34,574 nt of DNA from positions 1-34,574 of the forward strand of contig CAUJHQ010000177.1 in the NCBI GenBank assembly GCA_963204815.1, written 5' to 3'. The number at the start of each line of letters is the position of its first letter. Position 1 is the first letter of the stretch. This document shows positions 17,606-27,045 of the stretch, piece by piece. Source of the stretch: Pseudomonadota bacterium (GTDB lineage Bacteria > Pseudomonadota > Gammaproteobacteria > Burkholderiales > Burkholderiaceae_C). The notes beneath the pieces are model-generated. The model was not told the DNA's origin and ran no database searches. It was given only the letters and a program-made list of their open reading frames with translations. The position numbers were made by a program, and so were the translations under genes.

Positions 17606-17616
17606 GACACACTGTC
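17606..17616. promoter_or_regulatory. Inverted repeat GACA-CAC-TGTC upstream of mptG
   Basis: A 4-bp perfect inverted repeat with a 3-base centre at 17606-17616. It contains CACACTGT, the same eight bases as the perfect palindrome upstream of fhcB. The centre lies 61 bp upstream of the -24 element of the sigma-54-like promoter at 17672. It may be an upstream activator site for the linked enhancer-binding protein. Alone the repeat is too short to be convincing. Confidence 0.35.
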
Positions 17617-17671
17617 CCCCGGACGGCACAGACCCCCCGCCCGGCGGCCGGTGCGGCCGGCGGGCGCGCGG

Positions 17672-17687
17672 CGGAACGCGGATTGCT
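17672..17687 (+). promoter_or_regulatory. Sigma-54-type promoter upstream of mptG
   Basis: CGGAACG-N4-TTGCT matches the sigma-54 consensus TGGCACG-N4-TTGCW at 10 of 12 positions, keeping the essential GG and GC dinucleotides exactly 10 bases apart. Transcription would start near 17698, 37 bp before the mptG ATG. Support comes from the adjacent inverted repeat and from a sigma-54 activator encoded in the same cluster. Confidence 0.5.
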
Positions 17688-17734
17688 TGAGCCCGGGCGT
17701 ATGCTTGCCCGCCGCCCACCCACCGCCCCGCGCC

Positions 17735-18760
17735 ATGCCGTCGTTGTCGCCCTTGCCTGCACGCCCTGAAGCGCTGGTGACGGCCACCGTGCGCGCCGCC
17801 GGGCGGCTGCACCTGGGTTTCCTCGACCCCGACGCGTCGCTCGGCCGCCGCTTCGGCAGCCTGGGCGTCGTCATCGACGGCTTCGAGACCGAACTCGAGC
17901 TGTCGCCGGCCGACACCGACCAGCTCGTCGCCGACCACCCTGCCGCGCAGGCCGAACTGCCGCGCGCCGCCGCCCACCTGGCGCGGCTGCGCGAACGCAG
18001 CGGGCTGCAGGCGCCGCTGCGCCTGCACCTCAAGCGCGTATTGCCGGGCCACGCCGGCTTCGGCTCGGGCACGCAGCTGGCGCTGGCGATGGGGCGGGCG
18101 TTCGCGCGCGTGCACCGGCTCGACCTCTCGACCCCGGCGCTGGCGGCCTGGCTCGGGCGCGGGCAACGCTCGGGCATCGGCATCGCCGGCTTCGACCACG
18201 GCGGCCTCATCGTCGATGGCGGCCCCGGCGCCGACGGCAGCCCGGCACCGGTGCTGTCGCGCCTGCCGCTGCCGGAGGCCTGGCGCGTCGTCGTCGTCAT
18301 GGACGACCGCGTCGCCGGCCTGTCGGGCGATGCCGAGCGCGCCGCCATCGCACGCCTGGCGCCGCTGCCGCGCGCCGCCGCCGCCGACCTCTGCCACCAG
18401 GTGCTGATGCGCGTGCTGCCCGGCGTGGCCGGCAACGACTTCGGCGCCTTCGCGGCCGGCGTGAACCGGCTCCAGCAGCGCCTGGGCGAGCATTTCGCGC
18501 CGGCGCAGCACGGCAGCGCCTGGACCAGCCCGGCCGTCGGCCGCCTGCTCGAATGGATGCGCGGCCACGCCGCCGACGAGGTCGCCATCGGCCAGAGCTC
18601 GTGGGGCCCGACCGGTTTCGCCTTCGTGGCGTCGGCCGGCGCTGCGCAGGGCCTCGTCGAGGCCGCCACCGCCGCCGGCGTGCGTGACCCCGCGCTCGCG
18701 CTGCGCACCGTCGCCGGCCGCAACCGCGGCGCGGCGGTCGCCGACCGCCCGCCGCGCTGA
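17735..18760 (+). CDS. mptG: Beta-ribofuranosylaminobenzene 5'-phosphate (beta-RFAP) synthase
   Basis: A 341-residue GHMP-kinase-fold protein that catalyses the first committed step of methanopterin synthesis, joining 4-hydroxybenzoate or p-aminobenzoate to phosphoribosyl pyrophosphate with CO2 release. Diagnostic stretches are VRAAGRLHLGFLDPDASLGR, the glycine-rich PGHAGFGSGTQLALAMGRAF, GRGQRSGIGIAGFDHGGLIV and VAIGQSSWGPTGFAFV near the end. These blocks are those of bacterial RFAP synthases (Orf4 of Methylobacterium). It heads the long H4MPT operon. No Shine-Dalgarno precedes the ATG at 17735, and an out-of-frame 22-codon frame (17701-17769) overlaps its start. The frame is also open upstream from 17651, but that part reads as noncoding. 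Confidence 0.92.
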   Translation: MPSLSPLPARPEALVTATVRAAGRLHLGFLDPDASLGRRFGSLGVVIDGFETELELSPADTDQLVADHPAAQAELPRAAAHLARLRERSGLQAPLRLHLKRVLPGHAGFGSGTQLALAMGRAFARVHRLDLSTPALAAWLGRGQRSGIGIAGFDHGGLIVDGGPGADGSPAPVLSRLPLPEAWRVVVVMDDRVAGLSGDAERAAIARLAPLPRAAAADLCHQVLMRVLPGVAGNDFGAFAAGVNRLQQRLGEHFAPAQHGSAWTSPAVGRLLEWMRGHAADEVAIGQSSWGPTGFAFVASAGAAQGLVEAATAAGVRDPALALRTVAGRNRGAAVADRPPR

Positions 18761-18798
18761 ACCCCATTTCCCACTTCCCGCAACGCCGAGCGACCGCC

Positions 18799-19716
18799 AT
18801 GGAACGCCCCTACATCCTCCACATGTTCACGCCCACCCGCCAGGCGAGCCCGTTCGACGTGAACATGGCCGCCGACGCCGGCTACCAGGTCATCGTGCCG
18901 TACTGCGAGGCCGGCCTGGACATGGTCACCGCGCTCACGCAGGACGCGATCTTCTCGCGCGGCCCGAAGGGCGTGGCGCGCACCGGCATCTTCATCGGCG
19001 GGCGCGACGCGCTGCTCGCCGCCGACATGCTGGAACGGGCGCGCGACTCGATGGTGCCGCCGTTCGTCGTCTCGGCGATGGCCGACCCGAGCGGCGCCTA
19101 CACCACCGCGGCGGCGATGGTCGCCTACGTCGAACTGGCGCTGCGCCGCACGCGACCCGAAGGGCTGCAGGGCACGTCGGTGGTCGTGCTCGGCGGCATG
19201 GGCCCGGTGGGGCGCATCGCCGGCGCGATGGCGGCGCAGGCCGGCGCGCAGGTGCGGCTGTCCAGCCGCGCCGGCACCGAGGCCGCCGAGAAGGCGGCCC
19301 AGGCCACCGCCGCGCGCTTCAAGGTGCCGATGCACGGCACCTCGGGCGCCGACCGTGCGGCCGTGCGGCAGTCGATCGCCACTGCCGACGTGGTGCTGAA
19401 CTGCGCCGCCGCCGGCGTGCAGGTGGTGGCGCCGGACGACCTGCCGTATGCCAGGCAGATGCGCGTGGCGGCCGACGTCAACGCGGTGCCGCCCGAGGGC
19501 ATCGCCGGCGTCGGCGTGATGGACGCCATCGTGCCGCTGGCCGGCACCGGGGCCGTGGGCGTGGGCGCGCTCGCCATCGGCAACGTCAAGTACCAGACCC
19601 AGCACCGCCTGCTGGTGCAGATGCGCGAAGCAAAGAAGGCCGTCACGCTGGGCTACGCCGAGGCCTTCGAGACCGCGCGCGCCTACCTCGCGGAAACGGC
19701 CGGGCAGGGCGGCTGA
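18799..19716 (+). CDS. mtdB: NAD(P)-dependent methylene-tetrahydromethanopterin dehydrogenase
   Basis: A 305-residue MtdB, oxidising methylene-H4MPT to methenyl-H4MPT in the cytoplasm. The N-terminal block is YILHMFTPTRQASPFDVNMA followed by ADAGYQVIVPYC. The dinucleotide fold is at about residues 128-145 (VVVLGGMGPVGRIAGAMAAQ), and later come NAVPPEGIAGVGVMDAIVPL and GALAIGNVKYQTQHRLL. These match MtdB rather than folate-linked FolD or MtdA, which the context confirms. It begins 38 bp after mptG and is followed after 4 bp by an ATP-grasp gene. It supplies the substrate of Mch, two genes downstream. Confidence 0.95.
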   Translation: MERPYILHMFTPTRQASPFDVNMAADAGYQVIVPYCEAGLDMVTALTQDAIFSRGPKGVARTGIFIGGRDALLAADMLERARDSMVPPFVVSAMADPSGAYTTAAAMVAYVELALRRTRPEGLQGTSVVVLGGMGPVGRIAGAMAAQAGAQVRLSSRAGTEAAEKAAQATAARFKVPMHGTSGADRAAVRQSIATADVVLNCAAAGVQVVAPDDLPYARQMRVAADVNAVPPEGIAGVGVMDAIVPLAGTGAVGVGALAIGNVKYQTQHRLLVQMREAKKAVTLGYAEAFETARAYLAETAGQGG

Positions 19717-19720
19717 CCCG

Positions 19721-20824
19721 GTGCTCGCACTGGCGGCGCTCTCGGCGCGCGCGCTCGCCGGCTGGGCAGCGGCCGACGGCACGCCAGCGGTCGCGCTCGA
19801 CGTCTTCGGCGACGCCGACACGCGGGCCGCGGCCCGCGCCTGGCGCGCCATCGGCAGCGCGTCGCCGCCGGCCATCGACGGCGCGCGCCTGCTCGCCGAA
19901 CTGCGCGCGCTGGCCGATCGGGGCGAGGCCGAGGCCTGGGTCGCCGGCAGCGGCTTCGAAGCCGCGCCAGCGCTGCTGATGCGGGCCGCCGCCGTGCTGC
20001 CGCTGCTGGGCACCGCGCCGGCCGACCAGGCGCGGCTGGCCGACGCGCCGGCGTTCTTCGCGGCGCTCGACCGCTGTGGCATCGCGCACCCGCCGGTCGT
20101 GTTCGCGCCGCCGGCCGGTGGCGGCTGGCTGCGCAAGCAGGCGCGCAGCGCCGGCGGCTGGGGCCTCACGCGCCGCCGCGACGCCGCGCCCGGCGCCTAT
20201 TGGCAGCGCGAACGGGCCGGCACGCCGGTGTCGGCCAGCTTCGTCGCCAACGCCGACCGCGCGGTGGTGCTGGGGCTGAACCGGCAGGCCACGGTGGAAG
20301 TCGGCGAGCACCCGTTCGTGTTCGCCGGCGTCTGCGGGCCGCTCGACTGGCCCGCGGTGCTGACGCAGGCCGAGCACGCGCTGGCCGTGCTGGTGCCGGC
20401 GTACCGGCTGCGCGGGCTCGGCAGCCTGGACTTCATCGTCGGCGCCGACGGCGTGGCCGAGCTGCTCGAAGTGAACGCGCGGCCGAGCGCGAGTGCGGCG
20501 CTGTACCCCGACATCGGCGGCCGCAGCCCGCTGCACGCCCACCTGCAGGCCTGCCGTCACGGTGTGCTGCCGGCGCCGCCGCGCGGCCCGGCACGTGGCC
20601 TGCGCATCGTCCACGCGCGCCGCGCGCTCGCGCTCGACGGCGCCGCCGCCGAGCGCATCGCCGCCTGGCCGGGCGCTGCCGACCTGCCGCCGGCGGGCGC
20701 GCGCTTCGCGCCCGGCGAGCCCGTGTGCACACTCGAAGCCGCAGGCGCCGACGCCGCCGCCGTCGAGGCCGGCTTGGTGCGCGCCGAACAAGACCTTCTG
20801 CACTCCCTGGAGACACCTCGATGA
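19721..20824 (+). CDS. ATP-grasp protein of the H4MPT cluster (COG2232/Orf17-like)
   Basis: A 367-residue protein starting at GTG 19721, 4 bp after mtdB. The first 110 residues form a non-catalytic Rossmann-like part. The ATP-grasp core follows, with WLRKQARSAGGWGLTRRRD as a nucleotide-binding loop, PVSASFVANADRAVVLGLNR, and the metal-binding end LGSLDFIVGADGVAELLEVN followed by ARPSAS. It resembles the predicted carboligase-type ATP-grasp proteins found with H4MPT genes in methylotrophs. A ligation step in methylofuran or H4MPT side-chain building is likely, but the actual reaction is not known to me. The TGA overlaps the mch ATG (ATGA), indicating coupling. Confidence 0.8.
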   Translation: MLALAALSARALAGWAAADGTPAVALDVFGDADTRAAARAWRAIGSASPPAIDGARLLAELRALADRGEAEAWVAGSGFEAAPALLMRAAAVLPLLGTAPADQARLADAPAFFAALDRCGIAHPPVVFAPPAGGGWLRKQARSAGGWGLTRRRDAAPGAYWQRERAGTPVSASFVANADRAVVLGLNRQATVEVGEHPFVFAGVCGPLDWPAVLTQAEHALAVLVPAYRLRGLGSLDFIVGADGVAELLEVNARPSASAALYPDIGGRSPLHAHLQACRHGVLPAPPRGPARGLRIVHARRALALDGAAAERIAAWPGAADLPPAGARFAPGEPVCTLEAAGADAAAVEAGLVRAEQDLLHSLETPR

Positions 20825-21825
20825 GCGACCCCCAACCGCCGCTGCTGAACTGCACGCTCGGCGTCAACGAGCACGTCGCCCCCTGGGTCGAGCGCCTGTG
20901 CGGCGAGGCCGACGCGCTGCGCGTGAAGGTGCGGCACGACGAGCGCGGCGTGCGCATCGTCGACGCCGGCATCGACGCGCCGGGCAGCATCGCCGCCGGC
21001 CTGCTGGTCGGCGAGATCTGCATGGGCGGCTTCGGCAGCGTCACGCTGAAAAGTGCCGCCGCCGACGGCTGGCCGACCTGGCTGGAAGTGCGCAGCTCGC
21101 AGCCGGTGCTGGCCTGCCTGGCGAGCCAGTACGCCGGCTGGAGCCTCGCGGCCACGAAGGAGGAGACCGGCGGGAAGAAGTTCTTCGCCCTCGGCTCCGG
21201 CCCGGCGCGCGCGCTCGCCGCGAAGGAAGCGCTGTTCGAAGAGCTCGGCTACCGCGACCGCGCGGCGCGCGGCGTCATCGTGCTCGAGGTCGACCGCGTG
21301 CCGCCGCCGGTGGTCGTCGACAAGCTGCTGCGTGACTGCGGCCTCGCCCCCGCGGCGCTGACGATCGTGCTGACGCCCACCTCCAGCGCCACCGGCACCA
21401 CGCAGGTGGTGGCGCGCGTGCTCGAAGTGGCGCTGCACCAGGCGCACACGCTGGGCTTCGCGCTCGGCGACATCGTCGACGGCGTGGCGAGCGCGCCGCT
21501 GCCCGCGCCCAGCCCCGACGGCGTCGAGGCGATGGGCCGCACGAACGACGCCATCCTCTACGGCGGCCGCGTGCACCTCACGGTGAGGGGCAGCGACGAC
21601 GCGGCGCAGGCGCTGGCGGCCAAGCTCTCGTCGCGCAACTCGCGCGACTTCGGCCAGTCGTTCGCCGACATCTTCAAGGGCGCTGGCTACGACTTCTACA
21701 AGATCGACCCCGCGCTGTTCGCGCCGGCCGAGGTGTGGGTCAGCAACATCGCGAGCGGCCGCACCTGGCACGGCGGCGCGCCCGACATGGCGCTGCTGCA
21801 GCGGCTGTGGCTGCAACCGGCCTGA
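20821..21825 (+). CDS. mch: Methenyl-tetrahydromethanopterin cyclohydrolase
   Basis: A 334-residue Mch, hydrolysing methenyl-H4MPT to formyl-H4MPT. Family blocks are visible throughout: LLNCTLGVNEHVAPWVERL, SIAAGLLVGEICMGGFGSVT, ACLASQYAGWSLAATKEE, FFALGSGPARALAAKEALFE, PTSSATGTTQVVARVLEVAL and MGRTNDAILYGGRVHLTV. The length is as expected (about 320-330). It sits between the two ATP-grasp genes in the same operon, overlapping the upstream one by four bases and preceding the next by 5 bp. A GGAG at about 20810 provides its ribosome-binding site. Confidence 0.96.
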   Translation: MSDPQPPLLNCTLGVNEHVAPWVERLCGEADALRVKVRHDERGVRIVDAGIDAPGSIAAGLLVGEICMGGFGSVTLKSAAADGWPTWLEVRSSQPVLACLASQYAGWSLAATKEETGGKKFFALGSGPARALAAKEALFEELGYRDRAARGVIVLEVDRVPPPVVVDKLLRDCGLAPAALTIVLTPTSSATGTTQVVARVLEVALHQAHTLGFALGDIVDGVASAPLPAPSPDGVEAMGRTNDAILYGGRVHLTVRGSDDAAQALAAKLSSRNSRDFGQSFADIFKGAGYDFYKIDPALFAPAEVWVSNIASGRTWHGGAPDMALLQRLWLQPA

Positions 21826-21830
21826 GCCGC

Positions 21831-22757
21831 ATGCGTGTCGCGCTGATGGCCGACGAGACCGGCTGGCACACGCGCCAGCTGCAGGCGGCGCTGCGCGCGC
21901 GCGGCGCGGTCGGCCGCTGCGTCGACCTCGAAGACTGCCGCATCGACACCACGGCGGGCTGGCACGGCCTCGTCATCCCGGGCTTCGGCCGCGAACTGCC
22001 CGACGCCGTGATCGTGCGCGGCATCGCCGGCGGCAGCTTCGAGCAGGTGACCAAGCGGCTGGGCGTGCTGCACGCGTTGCGCGAGCTGGGCGTGCCGGTC
22101 TACAACGACGCCCGCGCCATCGAGCGCAGCGTCGACAAGTCGATGACCAGCCTGCTGCTGCACGCCGCCGGCGTGCCGACGCCGCCGACCTGGGCCACCG
22201 AGTCGGTGGCCGAGGCGCGCCGCATCGTCATGCGCGAGCAGGCCGCCGGCCACGCGCTCGTGCTGAAGCCGCTGTTCGGCTCGCAGGGCAAGGGGCTGCG
22301 GCTGGTGGGCCGCGTCGACGGCAAGCCACACCCACTGCCGGCCTTGAAGGGGGCCTACGGCGGCCTGGCCTACCTGCAGCGCTTCGTGCCGGCGGCGGCC
22401 GAACCGGGCTTCGACTGGCGCGTGCTGGTGATCGGCGGCCGCGCGGTGGCGGCGATGAAGCGCGTGAGCCGCCACTGGGTGCACAACGTGGCGCAGGGTG
22501 CGCGCTGCGAGCCTGCCGAGCTCACGCCCGCGCTCGCCCGCCTGGCCGAAGGCGCGGCGCGCACGCTCGGCATGGACTACGCGGGCATCGACATCCTGCC
22601 CGCGGCCGGCGAAGCGCCGCTGCTGGTGCTGGAAGTGAACGGCGTCGCTGCGTGGCAGGGCCTGCAACGCGTGACGCCCTTCAACATCGCGCGCGCGCTC
22701 GTCGACGACCTGCTCGACCGCCGCTGCGCCGCTGCCGCCGGCGCGCGCCGCGCCTGA
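21831..22757 (+). CDS. RimK-like ATP-grasp ligase (Orf5-like)
   Basis: A 308-residue RimK/MptN-type ligase. The pre-ATP-grasp part runs to about residue 95 (MRVALMADETGWHTRQLQAA, DAVIVRGIAGGSFEQVTKRL). The grasp core shows DKSMTSLLLHAAGVPTPPTW, LVLKPLFGSQGKGLRLVGRV as the ATP loop, DWRVLVIGGRAVAAMKRVS, and DYAGIDILPAAGEAPLLVLE followed by VNGVAAWQGL as the Mg-binding end. RimK relatives add glutamate to acceptors. Because bacterial H4MPT lacks the archaeal glutamate-type tail, glutamylation of methylofuran is a plausible alternative; this is inference. It starts 5 bp after mch and its stop shares one base with the next start. Confidence 0.85.
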   Translation: MRVALMADETGWHTRQLQAALRARGAVGRCVDLEDCRIDTTAGWHGLVIPGFGRELPDAVIVRGIAGGSFEQVTKRLGVLHALRELGVPVYNDARAIERSVDKSMTSLLLHAAGVPTPPTWATESVAEARRIVMREQAAGHALVLKPLFGSQGKGLRLVGRVDGKPHPLPALKGAYGGLAYLQRFVPAAAEPGFDWRVLVIGGRAVAAMKRVSRHWVHNVAQGARCEPAELTPALARLAEGAARTLGMDYAGIDILPAAGEAPLLVLEVNGVAAWQGLQRVTPFNIARALVDDLLDRRCAAAAGARRA

Positions 22758-23614
22758 TGGACACCGCAGCGCGGCTGCGCGCCGCCTTCGTCGCCGCCTG
22801 CACGCTCGACGTCGCGGTGCGCAAGCCGGGCAACGTGAGCCTCGCGTCGCCGGGCCACGGCATGCAGGCGCAGCAGTTCATCGACAGCGCTCACGCAGCC
22901 GCCGCGCCGCTGTGCACGGCGGGCGCCACCGTGGGCTGGCGCATCGAGCACGCGGTGGCCGCGTCGTGGGCGGCCGCCGGCTGCAACACGAACCTGGGCA
23001 TCGTGCTGCTGGCCGCGCCGTTGGCGCGGGCCGCCGAAGCCCCGGGCGCGCTGGCCGATGCCGCCGCGCTGCGGCGCGCGCTCGCGGCCGTGCTGGACGC
23101 GCTGGACCTCGACGACGCGCGCGCGGCGTTCCGCGGCATCGCGCTGGCCAACCCCGGCGGCCTCGGTGACGCCGGCGACGACGACGTGCGGCGCGCGCCG
23201 CGCCTCACGCTGCGCCAGGCCATGCAGCAGGCGGCGCCGCGCGACCGCATCGCGCACCAGTACGCGACCGATTTCGACGACGTGTTCGCGGCCGCCGAGG
23301 ACCTCGGGTTTGCACGCATCCCGCAGGACGACAGCGCGGCGCGCGAGGCCGCCATCCAGCGGGTTTTCCTGGGGATGCTGGGGCGCTGGCCCGATTCACA
23401 CATTGTGCGAAAACACGGCGAGGCCGTGGCACAGAATGTCATGACGGCGGCGCATCGCTGGCGCGCCTTCTCGAGCCCCGGCCTGGACCCCGCCTACGCC
23501 GCCTGGGACGAATCCCTGAAGTCGGCTCGCCTCAACCCCGGGACGACGGCCGACCTCACGGTGGCCGCGCTGTTCGTCGCCGGCCTGCTGCACGGGGCAT
23601 GGCATGGAACGTGA
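22757..23614 (+). CDS. Triphosphoribosyl-dephospho-CoA synthase-like protein (Orf7)
   Basis: A 285-residue CitG/MdcB-family protein of the H4MPT cluster. Recognisable blocks are TLDVAVRKPGNVSLASPGHG, where an acidic/Lys-Pro-Gly-Asn loop is the family hallmark, AAGCNTNLGIVLLAAPLARA and DSHIVRKHGEAVAQNVM, and LNPGTTADLTVAALFVAGL at the end. Its exact step in H4MPT or methylofuran synthesis is not known to me. Related enzymes make a phosphoribosyl-adenine linkage. Codons around 23388-23440 (the DSHIVRKH block) are AT-ending, unlike the rest of the gene, and coincide with an inverted repeat. It shares one base with the previous stop and lies 78 bp before fae. Confidence 0.85.
   Translation: MDTAARLRAAFVAACTLDVAVRKPGNVSLASPGHGMQAQQFIDSAHAAAAPLCTAGATVGWRIEHAVAASWAAAGCNTNLGIVLLAAPLARAAEAPGALADAAALRRALAAVLDALDLDDARAAFRGIALANPGGLGDAGDDDVRRAPRLTLRQAMQQAAPRDRIAHQYATDFDDVFAAAEDLGFARIPQDDSAAREAAIQRVFLGMLGRWPDSHIVRKHGEAVAQNVMTAAHRWRAFSSPGLDPAYAAWDESLKSARLNPGTTADLTVAALFVAGLLHGAWHGT
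23395..23411. promoter_or_regulatory. Operator-like inverted repeat inside orf7
   Basis: TTCACACATTGTGCGAA is a 17-bp inverted repeat with 7 of 8 arm positions matched. It sits in the coding sequence about 290 bp upstream of fae, and shares the CACA-N-TGTG core with the perfect palindrome upstream of fhcB. The overlapping codons TCA, ATT, CGA and AAA are rare in this genome, suggesting selection on the DNA itself. Confidence 0.4.
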
Positions 23615-23615
23615 T
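23600..23615 (+). promoter_or_regulatory. Weak sigma-54-like sequence before fae
   Basis: TGGCATG-N4-GTGAT keeps the -24 box but has GA instead of GC at the -12 box, matching 8 of 12 consensus positions. It lies 78 bp upstream of fae, about 197 bp from the operator-like repeat in orf7. It is a poor match, and fae may instead be read through from the mptG operon or use another promoter. Confidence 0.2.
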
Positions 23616-23692
23616 AGCGTTCCCGCCACGCTGGTTCAAGGGCCAGTGTTCCCAGCCACCGAAAAGCACATCCCAAAGGAGATTGAACCACC

Positions 23693-24202
23693 ATGGCCAA
23701 GATCGATCGCATGCTGGTCGGCGAGTCCCTCGTCGGTGACGGCAACGAAGTTGCCCACATCGACCTCATCATCGGGCCGCGCGGCTCGCCGGCCGAAGCC
23801 GCGTTCGCGAATGCGCTGACCAACAACAAGGACGGCTTCACCTCGCTGCTGGCCGTCGTCGCGCCGAACCTGCTGACGAAGCCGGCGACCGTGATGTTCA
23901 ACAAGGTCACGATCAAGGGCGCCAAGCAGGCGGTGCAGATGTTCGGTCCGGCGCAGCGCGGCGTCGCGATGGCCGTGGCCGACAGCGTCGAGGATGGCAC
24001 CATCCCCGCCGCCGAAGCCGACAACCTGTTCATCTGCGTCGGCGTCTTCATCCACTGGCTGGCCGAAGACGACCGCAAGATCCAGGACTACAACTACCGC
24101 GCCACGCGCGAGTCGATCCAGCGCGCCGTCGCCGGCACGCCGACCGCCGCCGAGGTGGTGGCCAAGAAGGGCAGCGCCGCCCACCCGTTCCAGGCCAAGT
24201 AA
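23693..24202 (+). CDS. fae: Formaldehyde-activating enzyme
   Basis: A 169-residue Fae, which condenses formaldehyde with H4MPT to methylene-H4MPT. The sequence is highly conserved: [20 protein letters not shown], where the His is the catalytic general acid, [40 protein letters not shown] and [20 protein letters not shown], and [20 protein letters not shown]. The AGGAG at 23677-23681 within an A-rich leader is one of the best ribosome-binding sites in the window, fitting the very high abundance Fae usually has. It is the last gene of the operon direction starting at mptG and is followed by a strong terminator. Confidence 0.97.
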   Translation: MAKIDRMLVGESLVGDGNEVAHIDLIIGPRGSPAEAAFANALTNNKDGFTSLLAVVAPNLLTKPATVMFNKVTIKGAKQAVQMFGPAQRGVAMAVADSVEDGTIPAAEADNLFICVGVFIHWLAEDDRKIQDYNYRATRESIQRAVAGTPTAAEVVAKKGSAAHPFQAK

Positions 24203-24267
24203 GTTTGAGAGGCAGGTGCGCCTGGCAACGGGCGCACCGGGGTAGAGAGAGGAAGGCTTGTCAGGTT

Positions 24268-24295
24268 GCCGACCGGTTGATCCGGTCGGCTTTTT
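24268..24295 (+). terminator. Rho-independent terminator after fae
   Basis: A perfect 9-bp GC-rich stem (GCCGACCGG / CCGGTCGGC) with a 5-base loop (TTGAT) is followed by five T residues. It lies 65 bp after the fae stop and also separates fae from the convergent folB-like gene. Confidence 0.95.
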
Positions 24296-24318
24296 CCGTT
24301 CTGGGGCCGGCGTTGCCG

Positions 24319-24816
24319 TCAGCCCTGCGGCGAACGGTCGCCCGGCACCATGCCGCTGCCGATCAGGTGCAGCACCGGCGCTGCCCGCGTGATGCGCGCC
24401 GCCGCCGTGCCGGCGTGGCGCTCGATCTGCACGCCCACCGCCGCGACGTCGTCGAACTTGCGCGGCTTGACGACCTTCACGCGCACCCAGGCGGCGCCGA
24501 ACTCGTCGAGCAGGATCGACGCGATCGCCTCCGCGAAGGACTCCAGCAGTTGCAGCTTGTGCTCGCGCATCAGGCGCAGGATGCGCTCTCGCACATGGCC
24601 GTAGTGGATCGTGTCGACGATGCGGTCGGTGTCGCAGGCGCGCGCCCGCGGCAGGCCGGCGACGACGTCGATCACCAGCGGCTGCGGGTCGTGCAGTTCG
24701 CCGTGGTCGATGCCGATGACGGTCTGGCCCTGCAGGCCCTCGACGAAGATCAGGTCGAGCGGCTCGGCCGCCGGGGCGGCAGGCACGGCGGTGAAGAACG
24801 GGGCGCCAGCGGTCAC
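24319..24816 (-). CDS. folB: Dihydroneopterin aldolase-like protein (FolB family)
   Basis: A 165-residue tunnel-fold pterin enzyme that would cleave 7,8-dihydroneopterin to 6-hydroxymethyl-dihydropterin, the shared precursor of folate and H4MPT. FolB-type blocks are [56 protein letters not shown] and [20 protein letters not shown], with the conserved Lys before Pro. It is longer than usual (about 120), with an N-terminal lead and an extra C-terminal tail. The GTG start at 24816-24814 is fixed by GGAGG at 24828-24824, spacer 7. Its place between fae and the H4MPT regulator suggests a copy dedicated to H4MPT; whether another folB exists in the genome cannot be seen here. Confidence 0.8.
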   Translation of the reverse strand: MTAGAPFFTAVPAAPAAEPLDLIFVEGLQGQTVIGIDHGELHDPQPLVIDVVAGLPRARACDTDRIVDTIHYGHVRERILRLMREHKLQLLESFAEAIASILLDEFGAAWVRVKVVKPRKFDDVAAVGVQIERHAGTAAARITRAAPVLHLIGSGMVPGDRSPQG

Positions 24817-24977
24817 GTGTTTTCCTCCAGGGGAACCGGATTGTTCACCACGCGTTGCAATTCGCGCGCCCGACAGGGCGGGGCAACCCGTATTTCACCC
24901 GGTATCGCCCGCAGCGGGCCGGGGGAGAATCCACCGAAATGCCCATTCCCGCTGGTCAAGCCGTACCGGAGAGCGCC

Positions 24978-27038
<2,061 letters not shown>

Positions 27039-27045
27039 GCTTTCC

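Noticed and set aside
23427-23442. TGGCACA-N4-GTCAT inside orf7 as a sigma-54 promoter for fae
   Set aside because: The -24 half is perfect but the -12 half lacks GC, and it lies far from fae.
24832-24847. GGAAC-rich sequence resembling the mptG -24/-12 element upstream of the activator
   Set aside because: The GG-to-GC spacing is one base short and the GC is GT; sigma-54 promoters tolerate spacing changes poorly.
27039-27045. ATG at 27035 as the start of dmrB
   Set aside because: It is in a different frame from the flavoprotein; the in-frame GTG at 27046 was chosen instead.
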